Assembly: GCA_964034945.1 (NCBI GenBank) | Contig: OZ035962.1 | Location: 27,277,530 to 27,341,529 of the forward strand | DNA: 64,000 bases | Direction: 5' to 3' | Source: Chrysopilus asiliformis | Taxonomy: Eukaryota > Arthropoda > Insecta > Diptera > Rhagionidae | Part shown: positions 37,504 through 49,625 of the stretch, piece after piece | How the letters are laid out: each line of letters begins with the position of its first letter | Numbering within the stretch: the stretch's first letter is position 1 | Program-made: the position numbers and the translations under genes | The notes under the pieces: model-generated | Seen by the model: the letters and a program-made list of their open reading frames with translations, nothing else | What the model was told of the DNA's origin: nothing | Databases searched by the model: none

Positions 37504-40500
37504 GGACGTCCACCATAGAATGCTTGGCGCTGTTTTGTGAAAAAAGATGTTATTTTCAGAATGACTAGAAATATTGAAAAATATGGGGACATGTTGACTT
37601 GCCTCTCTGTTTAAATATCTTAGTAGTTACTGTTAGTATTCGTAGTAAATAGCCGCTTTCCAAATGCACGGTGTAAGCGTTTAGAGGGTAATTTAAAAAA
37701 AATGAAGATATTTAAAATCCGACGCTGAATTAACTCGAAAGGACGTATTTCTGCTGGTATCGTCTGCTCGAGTTAACTCGAAGCATAAAAATTAGTTAAA
37801 AAACGAGTTATTTACAAATTTTCAAAATTTTGTAACAGATTTCTGTAACTTATCGTGTGCTATTATAAAATCCTAAAACACAGATTTCAATTCCCCTGCA
37901 AACGCTTGATACCACTCGGCGATTGGAAAGCGGCTACTGTTACCTTCTCAATATTGGCAGAATGTGACATAACACTTTCGGTTTCAAATTTAGGTTCAGA
38001 TTTAGGGGGTTCAGGTTCAGGACTTCTCTTTCGACGACTATTGGGGAAGGAGATACTTTTACTTCCTGATGCTCCGCCTGGGGCCTGAGCTGGCAAGGAT
38101 TGAATTCGATTAGGACTTTCAGAGAATCGTAATGCTTTTTGCTGTCGAGGGCGATCGTTGTAGTTGAAGCTACTCGCATATTCCTTGTTACTCTTCAATC
38201 TATCCTCGATTGAGTTGTAATTTTGTGGGTAGAAAGATTGGTAACTGTTGGTAGATACATTTGTGCTTCTTTCGTAGGGATCGTCATGACCGAAGAAATT
38301 ATTGTAGTTCACTTCGGTCTCGGCGCCACCATCACCACCCCCATGACCGGTACTGTCACGATAGAAGCCCCCACCAGGATACGAGGGATATGCTGCAGGA
38401 TATGCTGCAGGATATGATGGCGCCAGACCATATCCTCCTGTGGGAAAGGCACTTCCTGTCGTTGGGTAAAATTCCGGCCCATTCCCATAATGCGGATGTT
38501 CGTAGTGGTGCGGTCCAGTTGAAGGATAGTAAATGTCCGGCGAGGTCGGATAATGCGCGTGGGTGTGATAATGTTCGTGTTGGTTGAGGAGTAGTTCCTT
38601 TTTAGATTGGAACAGACTACCAACTTTGTGGATTAATTGTTCGGCTGGTGTTACATGCAAGTTTACAAGTGGTTTGACCACCTTGTCGCCGTATTCGTTT
38701 TTGGCCACTTGCAATGAGACAAGCGGATTCACATTGATCAGACCCAAATTTAAGCCATTCGGACTGATCGATCCAAAGTACGGATTAACAGCGGGATGTC
38801 CGCCGTACGGATTGAATGGGTAAATACCCGTTGGAAATGGTAAACCAAAAGAAACGCCAAATGTCGGGGCGATCTTTTTCCTAGTGAAGCCGATCGTTGT
38901 GAATGGACCCTGTCGCTAGAACAAAACAATGATTTTTTGATTAAAAAATTTTCCAACAGAAACATATTTCACCAGTGATAAAAATTGAAATTAGTTAAAA
39001 GCCCAAATTTCCAAATTACTGTGTGCTGATTAGTTTATGTTAGTCATTGTGCCACACATAAACCAAACCGATCAACAGTATTGAGTAATTTTTTTTAATT
39101 AGCTTAACTAATTTCAGATTTTGTGACATGTTTTGTTGGGATTTGGTTTTAATCAATGGTTTTTTTCTAGTCTGTTTAGGGCGTAAAAACCCTTCGTATA
39201 TGTCTTTTGGATATCACTCAAAAACTGCAAGTTCGATTTTTATGTGATTTTTTATAAATATTTGAAAAAAAGCAACATTTTTTAATTTTTTTTGGTCGTT
39301 AATATCGATTTTCAAAGATTTAAATATAGAACTTATCCGATTTATAGTTCTAAGAATTTTCAAAAAATATTTTATGAGCGGAAAGAACGTTTTTTTTTAA
39401 GATTTTAAATTTTGTTGCCCTAAAGATTGTTCCGGTGGAAATTTTTAAGCCGTTCTTTGGGATTTTTAAAATTTTGGCGCTTCTAAAGGTGACTTTTGTT
39501 TAGTTATTTCCCACAATTCTTTCGTGCCATTTTCTGCTACAGAACCTAATTTTCCACCTGTAAAAACGTTCCCCTATCCTCCTTTTTACTACGGGATAAA
39601 TGGTTTCTTTTCAGTTTTTAAGATATTTCCTGTGAAAAAAACCTCAAGTATGCAACCTAGTTTTAATACTAAAAGAACATTCAGAAAAACTCTAAATTAA
39701 AAAAAAGTTGAAGCCTGAATACTCAAAAGAGTTTAGTAAAGAATTAAAGAATTTAGTAGGAGATAAAAATACTTGACGATGTCCATAAAATACGTTAGAC
39801 ATTTAGGGGGAGGGGGATCCGCGATAGTATCAAATCTCATGCAAAAAATTGCGAAAAAGTGTGACGAGATGAAGGGGGAACCTAAAAGGCGACAAAGCCA
39901 TGACGTATCCTTTAGGAAAGTAAACCCAAGAATATTTTTAAATTAAATATTAATCAATTAGTTTCCAGCATTAAACGTTAAAGGACATAAATATTAGACC
40001 CTATTTTATAAAAATAAATTTCGATTCAATTTGTTAAGAAGTTAAGATTTTTTGGGAATGTTTTGAAACTTTTAGCCGTTTTGAGTTTTCAATTGATTTT
40101 CCTTTAGCTCTTCGGCAAAAAAGGATGTAAATAATTTGAAAAAAAGCGTGTGTTACCTATGAGTTAGAATTACAGAAGCCAACATAAAAATCATTTTTTA
40201 AGAAACAAAACCTCTTACCGGCTGAACATTGGAGTCATTCGCCAGGTCATCATCCTCATCGGCTTGTCGTTTCTTTTCGGCTTCACGCTTGGAAAGTTTC
40301 TTTGGTTCACTAGCTTCAGTTTCATTCGTTTGATTCGCTTTACTAGTATCTTTAGGAACTCGTACTGATGTCATTGTGCCATTACCATCAATTACGACTA
40401 CTTCTTCGGTGAGTGCTTCGATATCACTGCCTAAGTTTCGAGGATCCAGCGGAAGAATCAGATCATCCTTGCGACCAATTCGATCGGCAGCAGGACATTG

Positions 40501-42327
40501 TTGAATCGGAACACAAACACATCCGAAGTTTTCTTGTCGCGCAGTCTCGTATCCTTGTAAGTAATCACCACCTTGACCTCCATTTTGTCCACCATTTTGA
40601 CTTCCGAATTGTCCACCATATTGTCCGCCATATTGGCTACCAAATTGCGAGGAGTATTTGTTCTTTTCTGCGTAGGTTGAGAGACCATTTCCATATCCAT
40701 TTCCATTTCCATATCCGCCGTTGCCAAAGCCTCCGTTTCCGTAGCCGCCATTACCACCACCTCCATTGTTCAAATTCAGCTCCTTCTTGTAGTAATCGGG
40801 GTTTCCAGCATGGAAGCTTCCAGTGTTGCCATTATAAACGCCTGATACAGACTGACCAAATGACAGAGCACCGCCTTGAGAGTCGATACCGCTGGCGTAT
40901 GATCCAAGTCCTCCCGAACCGTATCCGTTTCCGTATTCTGAGACTGGTTTAATATTCGACCCATAAAGACTGTTTGTTCCAGAGTTGACTCCCCCGAATC
41001 CAGATGTCAAGCCGTTTCCTCCATTAAAACCTGCTCCGTTAACACCGCTGAAACCTCCTCCGTTAACACCACTGTAACCTCCTCCGTTAACACCGCTGAA
41101 ACCTCCTCCGTTAACACCGCTGAGACCTCCTCCGTTAACACCACCAAATCCTCCTGAGCCAACCGCATTGAATCCAGCATTAAACGCAGAACTCTGACTG
41201 ACTTGTTTCTTGAAATCGAATCCCGAAGAGCTAGGACTAAAACCTCCAGTTGAGCCGCCGGAAATTGCTGCGAGTTCAGCAGAGATTCCATTTCCGGTTG
41301 GGACTGGCACAGGCACAGGATTATTTACAACAACAGTTTTGGTAGCTTGCGCTCCTTCAACGTGATGGAAGTGATGGTGGACGTGTTGTTGAAGTGGAGA
41401 GGCCACAGTAGCACCCGCGGGATTTAATCCTGCTGCGGCGGTTCCTCCTTGAGCGTTGACTACGATAGTTGGTTTTCCGGCAGTATGACCATGCGATGAA
41501 TGGTGATGTTCATAGGCCGAATGCTGATGTTCGTGGTGTAGTTTTTCTCCAGCGCCTTCAAATTCATAAGGCGCGTCACCGCCTTCAAATACGGGTCCGG
41601 GTGGTTTTGATCCGTAGATCAGGGCACCAGGGGGTGGTTTCGAGTAAATTAATTGTTCGCCGCCGGCACCGATTGAGGGAGGGTGATGGTGTGATTCCTG
41701 GAAGCTCTGCGATAACAGTCCTGTTGTTGTGTGTTGACTGGGTCCTGGGTAGATTGGCCCGGGGCCGGGGGGATGATTCAGATATGAAGGACCATCGTAG
41801 CCAACTTTGCGTGGGGGTCCGAATTTTCCTGGTGGTGGCATTGGTCTTGGGGGTCCATAGGGACCTCGGAATGGTGGCGGCCCTCCAGGTCCGTAGATTC
41901 CAGTTCGGAACGGTCGCTTGCCTTCGATATTCTCATCGCAGGACATCAGTCCAAGGCTGCAAAGTTTATCTTTAATCAGATTCCTAGCCTCGGTGTCGTC
42001 ACCACGCTGGAGCGCATCTTGGACACTGGGATCTGTGTAGACCTCATCGTATCCGTCCAGGTTTCGTCCTTGCCGGGAAGAGAATAAAATTGTATCGACG
42101 ACTTCATCGAGGCTAGTCTCAGTGCTAAGGATTTCTTCTCCGTTTCCCAAGCTTCGTCCTTGCGTTTCGTTTGTGGCAGATTTCTGTTCCTCGTCTGATC
42201 TTCGGCTTGCCTCAATTGGGGTTTCTTCGCTTTTCTTCCACGCCCAGGATCCTGACTCTTCTGCTAAAACAGCAGTAAAGAGGATGGTGGCAGCCAGAAC
42301 AGCCACTAATTGTAACTTCATGTTAAA
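36311..42327 (-). CDS. scaf: Scarface-like secreted CLIP-domain serine protease homologue (catalytically dead)
   Basis: The coding exons are 42321-40219 (preceded by 6 nt of 5' UTR after a TCTTTTCAG acceptor), 38915-37944, 37529-37216 and 36911-36311, totalling 1329 residues. The N-terminus MKLQLVAVLAATILFTAV is a signal peptide. A very long Pro-, His- and Gly-rich region follows, then FGCVCVPIQQCP, a second low-complexity exon, polyQ, and QCRPHEVCCRRP. The trypsin fold begins GYxWQ-like with FGEYPWQAAILKKDP and has TAAHC and DNDLAIL. The Ser motif, however, is GDGGGP rather than GDSGGP, so it cannot be a protease. Drosophila Scarface limits JNK signalling and organises basement membrane in dorsal closure; equivalence is inferred from this highly conserved domain. 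The first 5' UTR exon and promoter are not located. The Gly-rich region carries 8-residue repeats. Confidence 0.92.
37474..37503 (-). repeat. (CAA)n microsatellite encoding polyglutamine in scaf
   Basis: About nine CAA codons in a row on the minus strand, just before the QCRPHEVCC segment. Near-pure repeats of this type vary in length between individuals. Confidence 0.9.
41025..41150 (-). repeat. 24-bp coding tandem repeat (SGVNGGGF-type) in scaf
   Basis: Around five tandem 24-bp units encode GGxSGVNG octapeptides with x = L, F or Y. The DNA units are nearly identical, which suggests recent expansion or homogenisation. Confidence 0.9.
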
Positions 42328-45300
42328 CTGAAAAGACAAGATAAATCGACATTATTTATGGGACATTAAAAGTTGCGTAAATTTGAGTATATTTGCAATG
42401 GATTTTAAGTGCTTTACGAGTCATTAAAGACACCTAATTTGCAATTGACACCCCTGGTTTTAAGTCTCGGTCGTTGTTCTCAATTTGAATATGCGTAGAC
42501 TATGCTTTGTTTATAAACAACTCAAGTAAATTTATATTGCGAATTATTTAAAAAAAAAAGTGAAATCTTTTAATTGTATGCGTGGGCGGTGTATGGAAGG
42601 CCAGGTAACTAAAACTAATTTGGTTTATATGACCATAAATTTATAAACATTACGTCGCGTCACTTCCATAACGAGTTTTCAACGAAAGTCGAGAAATGAT
42701 TCAATCAGTGACTGCGAATCATGAAATGCTGGTCAATGACGGGTTGAGGTTTATTTGTGTGAAAAAATAAAACCGAAATTTACTTTTACTTTCTTTGAAG
42801 CGGTTGCAGTCGGATTGTGTCTTCACTTTCTTTTGAAGTCTGTGGGCCGGTTTTAGTGCAAGATATGTGGTTTATTTTTTTCACTTTTAAGGTAATGTTA
42901 TGGAATCATTTCAGACTTTGGGCGCCTGGAAATTTGAATAAGGCTATCAGATATTTTTCGCTAATTTGAATGATATTGGAAAAAGCGGAAATACGGTTGT
43001 AAAATTTTTGTGGCGTAATTTTGGTAGACATTTTCTTACAATTTTGTGAATGGAATTTTATTTTTTATTTTTCGTGCGGTGACTAATTTGTTGCAGATGT
43101 AACAGTTTTACAAAGTTTGTATTTCATTTTAACTTTCTTTACGAGTTAATTTGAAATTAAAAAAATATTAATAACTTAAATTAAATATAATTTGTCAAAT
43201 GTTTTCAAACCCAAGTGAAGAAAAAAGGTCAGAGTACAGTGAAACCTGCTAATTGGGACACTATGTAACCGAGACACTTCGAATTCGGAGCAGGAAATGG
43301 GAAGTGGTCGGTACATCAGTGTGAGAGATTTCACATGACTTCGATGAAAACCAGAAATATGAATCCACAGGGGAAATATTTTAAATAGAATATAAGCGCA
43401 ATTATTTAAATCAAGAGCTATACTGTCTCAAGCGAAAACTTATTCCGTTTTTTGTGTTTTTGAATTATATTAGTAAATACGACTACATAGTGGAAATACT
43501 AATTAAAATAAATGCACCCCAAGTGAAAATTTTAGAGATATTTACGGCTTGGGTGAAAATTTATTGAAAGAAAAAGAAAATATATAATTTTTAGCCGAAA
43601 TAGAGACCCTATTTTTTAAGTGTTTAATAAATTGCAATACTAAATTGGATAATTCGTGACAAAAGTAATTAAATTGCCAGGAATTATCTCGGGTTTTCAA
43701 GTTGGAGTAAATTTACGTAATTGAATTTCATTGTAGTATGATTTGTCGTCTAAAAAAACGATGCAATGGCGATTAATTTTAAATGGATTTTGTGCGCTTT
43801 TGATTAATTTAAAATTGGGTTAAAAGGCCTTAATTAAAGGAATCAGTTTTGAATCTTTTATGTACTTAAAGCTCTCAAAACGTTTGATTATTCATTGCTT
43901 CATTAAAGAATTTTGTTTTGAGTATATTGGGAAACTAGGATGTGTTTTATTTCCAATAAACGTCAGTATATTTGAAATTAAATTTTATTTAAGACCATAT
44001 TCTCTCATATGAAAAAGAAGTTTTTTTAAGAAAATAAATCTACGAGAAAAACAACAGAAATTTCCTCTTTTTTATGATAATGAGTAAATTTCTCACACCT
44101 AATTGTCTTCTTAAAATTAATCTAAGGCAATTAAATCCACTTTCATTACGAACAAGACATAAAACCATAAAACATAAGGTTAAAGTCATTAAATCTCCTC
44201 AACAATACAAATTAACAACGTCTGCATGATTTTATCTCAATCTCTTATTTGATATGCGCCAAATGTCTTCAGGTGAAAGTCTTAAATAACAACTTCACGT
44301 CACTCTTTTTGTTGACTCATCATTCAACCAACTCCAATGATCTGATGCACCATTTGTTCAAATGTTAAACTTTTCCCTTTAACACTTCTTTTTTTGTTGT
44401 TGTTGTTGAATTAAAACAGTTACATCATCACTGAACCAAGAAAAAATGAATGTCGTTAATACACTTTCTCGAATCTCAGGAAGTGAGAAGCCATTGTTTT
44501 ATTATTCGCCAAATGTTGTATTTTATTCCAAAAGAAAATCGAAGATCCTCACCTTAAGTGTTTAATCGAGCGAATTTCAGGTGATTAATCCACAAAATTG
44601 ATTTGTTAATAGCACTAGCACAAAATTATAGTAACACCAATCAGTATTGTTTCAGTATAAAAATCCTTTGAATATCGAATTTAAGATCGAAATAATCTTT
44701 GGTTGCAAGAAAGTGATATTGAAGTCACCTCTTGCTTTCTTGTCGGTTAAGTGACTAAATTCGAATTTCACCGGTCACGTGAATTTATAGGATCCCACCA
44801 AAAATCATTTAACACTGGTCGTTGCAGATGTTATGTTACCCTCTCCGAACATCAAACACATCTTACACTAACCACTATTATTATTGTTTTTTCGATTTTC
44901 TTTTGTTATTTTTATTTTATTTTTTTATTTTTCTGTCGACTGTGGTGATATTTTTATACCACTTTTAAGGCTCTGATTTATAAGATTCACAAATTTTTCG
45001 GCTAATGTTACAATTTTGAAGTCAAAATCCAATAGTAGTTGTGCATCCATATATTATAGTATACTCACTGGATTATATGTTGTTTACTGTAGTTTTGTAT
45101 ATGATGAAAATTTAAAAGATTTCACTTTCTCCGGGCTTCCGTTTGTTGTCAGTACGTTGTAAACCTTACACTCTTAAATCTTCTTGAATTTGTCAATGCG
45201 ACTTGCGAGATTTTTGCACTTTCGCGATGCTTTGAGACTGCATCGATTTTGGAGACTGTGATGGGTTTCTGAAGCCACATATGGTTTTATATTCAGACGA

Positions 45301-45818
45301 ATTTGGAATCGATTTTGTATGATTTGATGGTTGGGAGCAGGAAAAAAAATTATCATCATCAGCAACAGTTCGGTGGTGGGTATCGTTTCCATGGCGCGGC
45401 GCCCGTTGCACAAAGACGGATTTTCCCGGATTCGAATTTGTCCGCCTTATGCAACCAAAAATTTACAAAATATAAGTTGAGGGACTCGTTGAAGTACAGG
45501 TAAGGTATATGGAAGTAACATTCGTGAGTTGAATTGACTTTCGATGTCTTTGTCGTTACAGCAAAGTTTTGGTTTCGCAAGTTTAAAAATAATAATTGCT
45601 CGTAAATGCGTTAATTTCTATTGAATTGGGGTCGGTTTTGGGCCAATGTCGATGGAATAACCAGAAACTATTTGAGACGCGTTCCGGTGACATTTTATTG
45701 CTTAATAATGAATTCTTCATTGATTAATGCGACGTTTTTGAGAGGGGTTTTGAAAAGTAAGTCATGTGGTTGACCGGCCGGCTTAGTGATAAGTACTGTA
45801 CTGTTAAAAATGCTGGTA
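42328..45818. other. Intergenic / probable scaf 5' region
   Basis: A splice acceptor at 42328-42336 implies a non-coding first scaf exon somewhere upstream in this 3.5 kb, which I could not place. At about 43234 TACAGTGAAACCTGCTAATT resembles one end of a Tigger/pogo-like element, without a matching second end. At 44391-44408 there is a short GTT microsatellite. Nothing else is supported. Confidence 0.5.
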
Positions 45819-46679
45819 CAGTTGAGATGGCTTAAGAGAACTTCAATGAGGCTCGGAAAATTTGTGCTTCTAAGCGGGATGTTCTCTTATCCTGTTTCTT
45901 GATAAAAGCAGCCATAATATTTGAGCTATACTAGTACATCAATGCAAGTTTTTGAATAAATAAACATATTTTGAAGAAAAAACGTAAAGTAAAAAAATAA
46001 AATTTCTTTTCCATAAATAAAACATTGCTTTATCCACCTAGCCGTCAAATAATATCTTTCTGTCATAGTTGAGTATTCTCTTGACATTTATTGTACAGAA
46101 GCACTACAGAACTCGGGAAAATTTCAGGCAGATCCGTTTTTTAACCAAAGTTGAAACCCGTCCAAATACGAGGTTTTCTCGAAACCATGTTTCCAAAATC
46201 AGTGGCAGGATTACGTTATGATTTCGATTTTTCATGTGATTTTACGAGTAATATGTAAAAAATGTAAGAAATGTGAAATCATAACAAAGTTTTCGATGAC
46301 GTGAAAAATAACATTTAGAAATGAATTCAATGAACATATTTTTTTGGCATTTGATATATCTATTATAATATTTTATGTAAAAAACATACCCTAATTTGCA
46401 GAAAATATTAAATCCATATATTGTTTACAATTTTCTAGTTTTGACTTTCTTTGTGCGTTTGATGATATTAAATGTGTTGCTAAGCGGGTCAACTTGAGTG
46501 TACTTTTATTTTTTGCCAAAACTTTCTTGTGCTGGTAAGCGGATTGTGTTTTTAACAGAATTGCTGATAAGCGGGTAATTCTCAGTACATATCTAGCGAA
46601 AAAGGCAATGGGTTTTAGGATTGTGTGTTCTTAAGCGGTTTGTGCTGCTAAGCGGGTTTCTCTTTACCGGTCTTGACTG
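45819..46679. mobile_element. Non-autonomous Tigger/pogo-like element, 861 bp
   Basis: Both ends begin CAGT next to a TA dinucleotide (45817-45818 and 46680-46681). The left end reads TACAGTTGAGATGGCTTAAG and the complement of the right end reads TACAGTCAAGACCGGTAAAG, imperfect inverted repeats. Subterminal words of the form CTAAGCGGG or GATAAGCGGG occur about six times. There is no transposase reading frame. TA target duplication and CAGT ends fit the pogo/Tigger branch of Tc1-mariner. Confidence 0.75.
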
Positions 46680-47164
46680 TACAATATCGTAAACTAGAAT
46701 TTTAAACCGGATAAATGGAAAATACGTACATCCTTTTACAAAAAGGCGCCCATCCGGGCAACCAAGAATGGGATTCGTGTACGTTTGGAGAGTGTAGTGG
46801 CACTATTACAGCATACATACATTTTATATCTTTCACACTTCGAAAAACGTAATTTCTTAAGGTCTGGCATTAATATATCTTCTTAATTTTAAGAATTAAA
46901 AGTCGATAAACAGTTAAAATCATTTGACAATAATTGAAAATCTTTAACAAATCTTTAATTTTGCTGCATAAGGTTTTCAGTTATATAAAATTATTTTAAA
47001 AATAAATTTTTCACCAACTTGCTTCGAATAGGAGGGACAATGAAAACAAATTTTCTCTTAATTTTCTTCTCGAGCGGCATATAAAATTTCAATAAGCCAA
47101 ATTTGGTAATAAACTCGTCTGAAAACAGTCTATCAAGTCAACCTAATGGTGAGGTATGTTATTG

Positions 47165-47473
47165 ACCGGTTTCCCACTAGTCCTCAAACGGGTGGATTTA
47201 CTCCAGTTTTTCGGACCAGGGGTAATCGGAGACGACTGGGGAAATACGCCGCTCGAAACCTCGGCGCAACTTTGAGGAAACGCACACATAAATAAGCTAC
47301 TGGTTTTCTGTTCGGATCAACTAGAAAAATGTTCTTGCGTGACACGCACACATTGCAATGAGGTGTATAGATATTCTTTTGAAGAACGAAGTAAACAAGA
47401 GCAATGGAAACGCGAAGGCATGGATCAACCCGTTTGACGAAGCGCAAATAGGACAAGTGGGAAACCGGCCATT
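47165..47473. mobile_element. Terminal-inverted-repeat element, about 309 bp
   Basis: The left end reads ACCGGTTTCCCACTAGTCCT; the complement of the right end reads GCCGGTTTCCCACTTGTCCT, followed in both by an AAACGGG block. A reading frame of 97 codons across it is a by-product of the sequence, with no family resemblance. Target duplication is not clear. Confidence 0.65.
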
Positions 47474-49031
47474 GCAAATGTGATACCTGTTTTGTCTATT
47501 GCGTGGGAGTCAACAAACAACTTTTTGTTGTTGTTCGTTTTGCTTTGGTTTTGATATAAAGATACGCGCTAAATATTACATTAAATTTGCACATTATCTT
47601 TAAGAATTATATTTTTACACACATGTTAAAATCATTGTGATATAATTTAGTTTTCATTTAACAGGTTTCTCGCTTAAGTCTTTTGTTTTCGTGGGCATTT
47701 TCTATTCAACATTCCATCACTTGCGCTAAAGTTATGCGTTTTTCTTTTATCAACGTTAAATGAAAATCACTTTCGGTTTCATTTCATGCAAGTTTTAATC
47801 CAAACGGAATAAAAATAAAATCGCAATGGAAAATCCCGTAAAATCAGGTCACTGATTTTTAAAATTTGAGCTCAAGTATCCGCTTAGACAGTACATGACT
47901 AAGGTAGAGTAGAATTAATGCCAGACCTTAAGAAATTACGTTTTTCGCGTTTTTTTTCTTTGTAGCTTAGGACAAATGGCAACTGGCTTAGGTAAGTCCG
48001 AAAAATTAAACTTTATGCAAGCCTTCGGGATTCCCTGATTGTTGTGTTGTTTGGAGTTGGTATGACATAATGTAAGTAATAATGTTGCATAGCATAAGCC
48101 AGTTATGATATGAGTCAGCTGTGTTTTGGTCTTGGCAGTATTTTTTTTTTCAAAATTTTAATGGTTGAATAGTGGTTGACTAAGGTTGTTGCACTGTGCT
48201 GGATTTTATCTGCCTTTGAAGATGAATTTAAAAAAAAATATTGGATGGGATTTCATTTGAAGCTGATTTGGGTCAATGTCGTTTTGAATTGTTATACCGT
48301 TTTGAGTACGAATTCTGAGAATTATATAGATGTAAAGAAGATCCTCAATAATTTAACGTAGACTTATGTTTTGGGATTTTCTGATATTTTTTTTATCTGT
48401 ACTGATGCCTGATATAAAGTATTAAATGTATTCAAACTATTAAGACTCACTATATTTTTGACTTGTTTGAGCCAAACAATTATTTTATAGAGTTTTTGTA
48501 TAATATACCCATTTTTATCATTCACTGGTGATGTTCCAAGTTAATTTACGAGCCTTTTGCTATTTACACCTTCTCTTAACCTTTATAGTAATATATTTCT
48601 CATTTCAAAACGGAGAAAATTGCTTCGTTGCCCAAAATAAATTTTTCTAAGAAATGCCAAAAGAGAAATAAATTAAAAATACAACTCTTTCAATTTTATT
48701 TAATAATTGAATTTCATTCAAAAACTTTCGACAAAGTTCACCAAATAGTGTAAACACCTACACGCTTCGTTAAGCATAAGACTTTCATTTTCAAATCATA
48801 ATTGAAAGTTCACGATGGATTATCCAATCAAGTGAACCTGGCGGAATATTTAAATAGCAAAAGTAAATGTTATGTCAACTGGGTTACAGACGTTTATGCT
48901 GCGAATGATGCACAAAAACGGCCACTGGCCACGTAACGAATAATTAATTCAATTAAGTCGTAGGGCTCATCGAAATTCAAAACGTGTTCAGATTATCGAA
49001 GATTACGCGAAATAAAAATCAAAAACAAAAC

Positions 49032-49625
49032 AAAACATAACAAAAGCTATAATTGCCAAACTGGCAATTATTGAAAACCCGTATGGTGATTTAAGTGAAC
49101 AGCGAACAGTTGTATCAAAATTCCACTTTGAAGTCAAACTTTCCAATTAGATTTTTTAAAATTTATTCCAATCGGATTTTCATGTATGGAAGTTTTATGT
49201 AGAATCATATCCTAAATAACTTTTGTTCTTGGACTTTTTTGATAAAATTCACCGTTTTTGAGATATTCACAAAAAACGATTTCGTTCGTATGGGGGGTAC
49301 CCCCCCTAAGGGTCCATTTTTGCCCATTAACGAACTTAGCCTCGCATTTTACGAAAAACGGATCTGTGCAAAATTTCAAGTCTCTAGCTCAATCCGTGCG
49401 CCCGCAACCCGCGCCACAGACAGACGGACGGACAGACGGACGGACAGACGGACGGACAGACGGACGGACGGACAGACGGACGGACATGCTAAATTCAACT
49501 TTTTTTATCATTCTAAACACAATGGTGTAATTCATTTTTTTGTGTGATGACGGGATCTTGGCGTTACAAACGGTAAGGCAAATCTAATATACCCTTTGGT
49601 TTCACCATACGGGTATAAAAATTGA
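49032..49625. repeat. Dispersed element with internal GACGGACA microsatellite, copy 1
   Basis: Homologous in inverted orientation to about 62500-63058. Subterminal CCCGTATGGTGA and TCACCATACGGG are exact complements. The interior holds a polymorphic-looking (GACAGACGGACG)n run at 49419-49488, and the block GGCGTTACAAACGG is shared with degenerate copies at 30.2 and 57.3 kb. There is no coding capacity; the two frames through the microsatellite are artefacts. Confidence 0.8.

Noticed and set aside
40413..41975. Long plus-strand frames rich in His, Arg and Phe opposite scaf exon 2
   Set aside because: They are antisense shadows of the Gly/Pro-rich scaf coding sequence, which has a signal peptide, splice continuity and a conserved protease-like domain.
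47184..47477. 97-codon minus-strand frame
   Set aside because: It is almost coextensive with an inverted-repeat element and has no family resemblance.
49239..49547. Two plus-strand frames with DRRTDRRTD and DGRTDGRTD repeats
   Set aside because: They are by-products of the GACGGACA microsatellite in a non-coding dispersed repeat. The intronic copy at 62.6 kb shows the same artefact.
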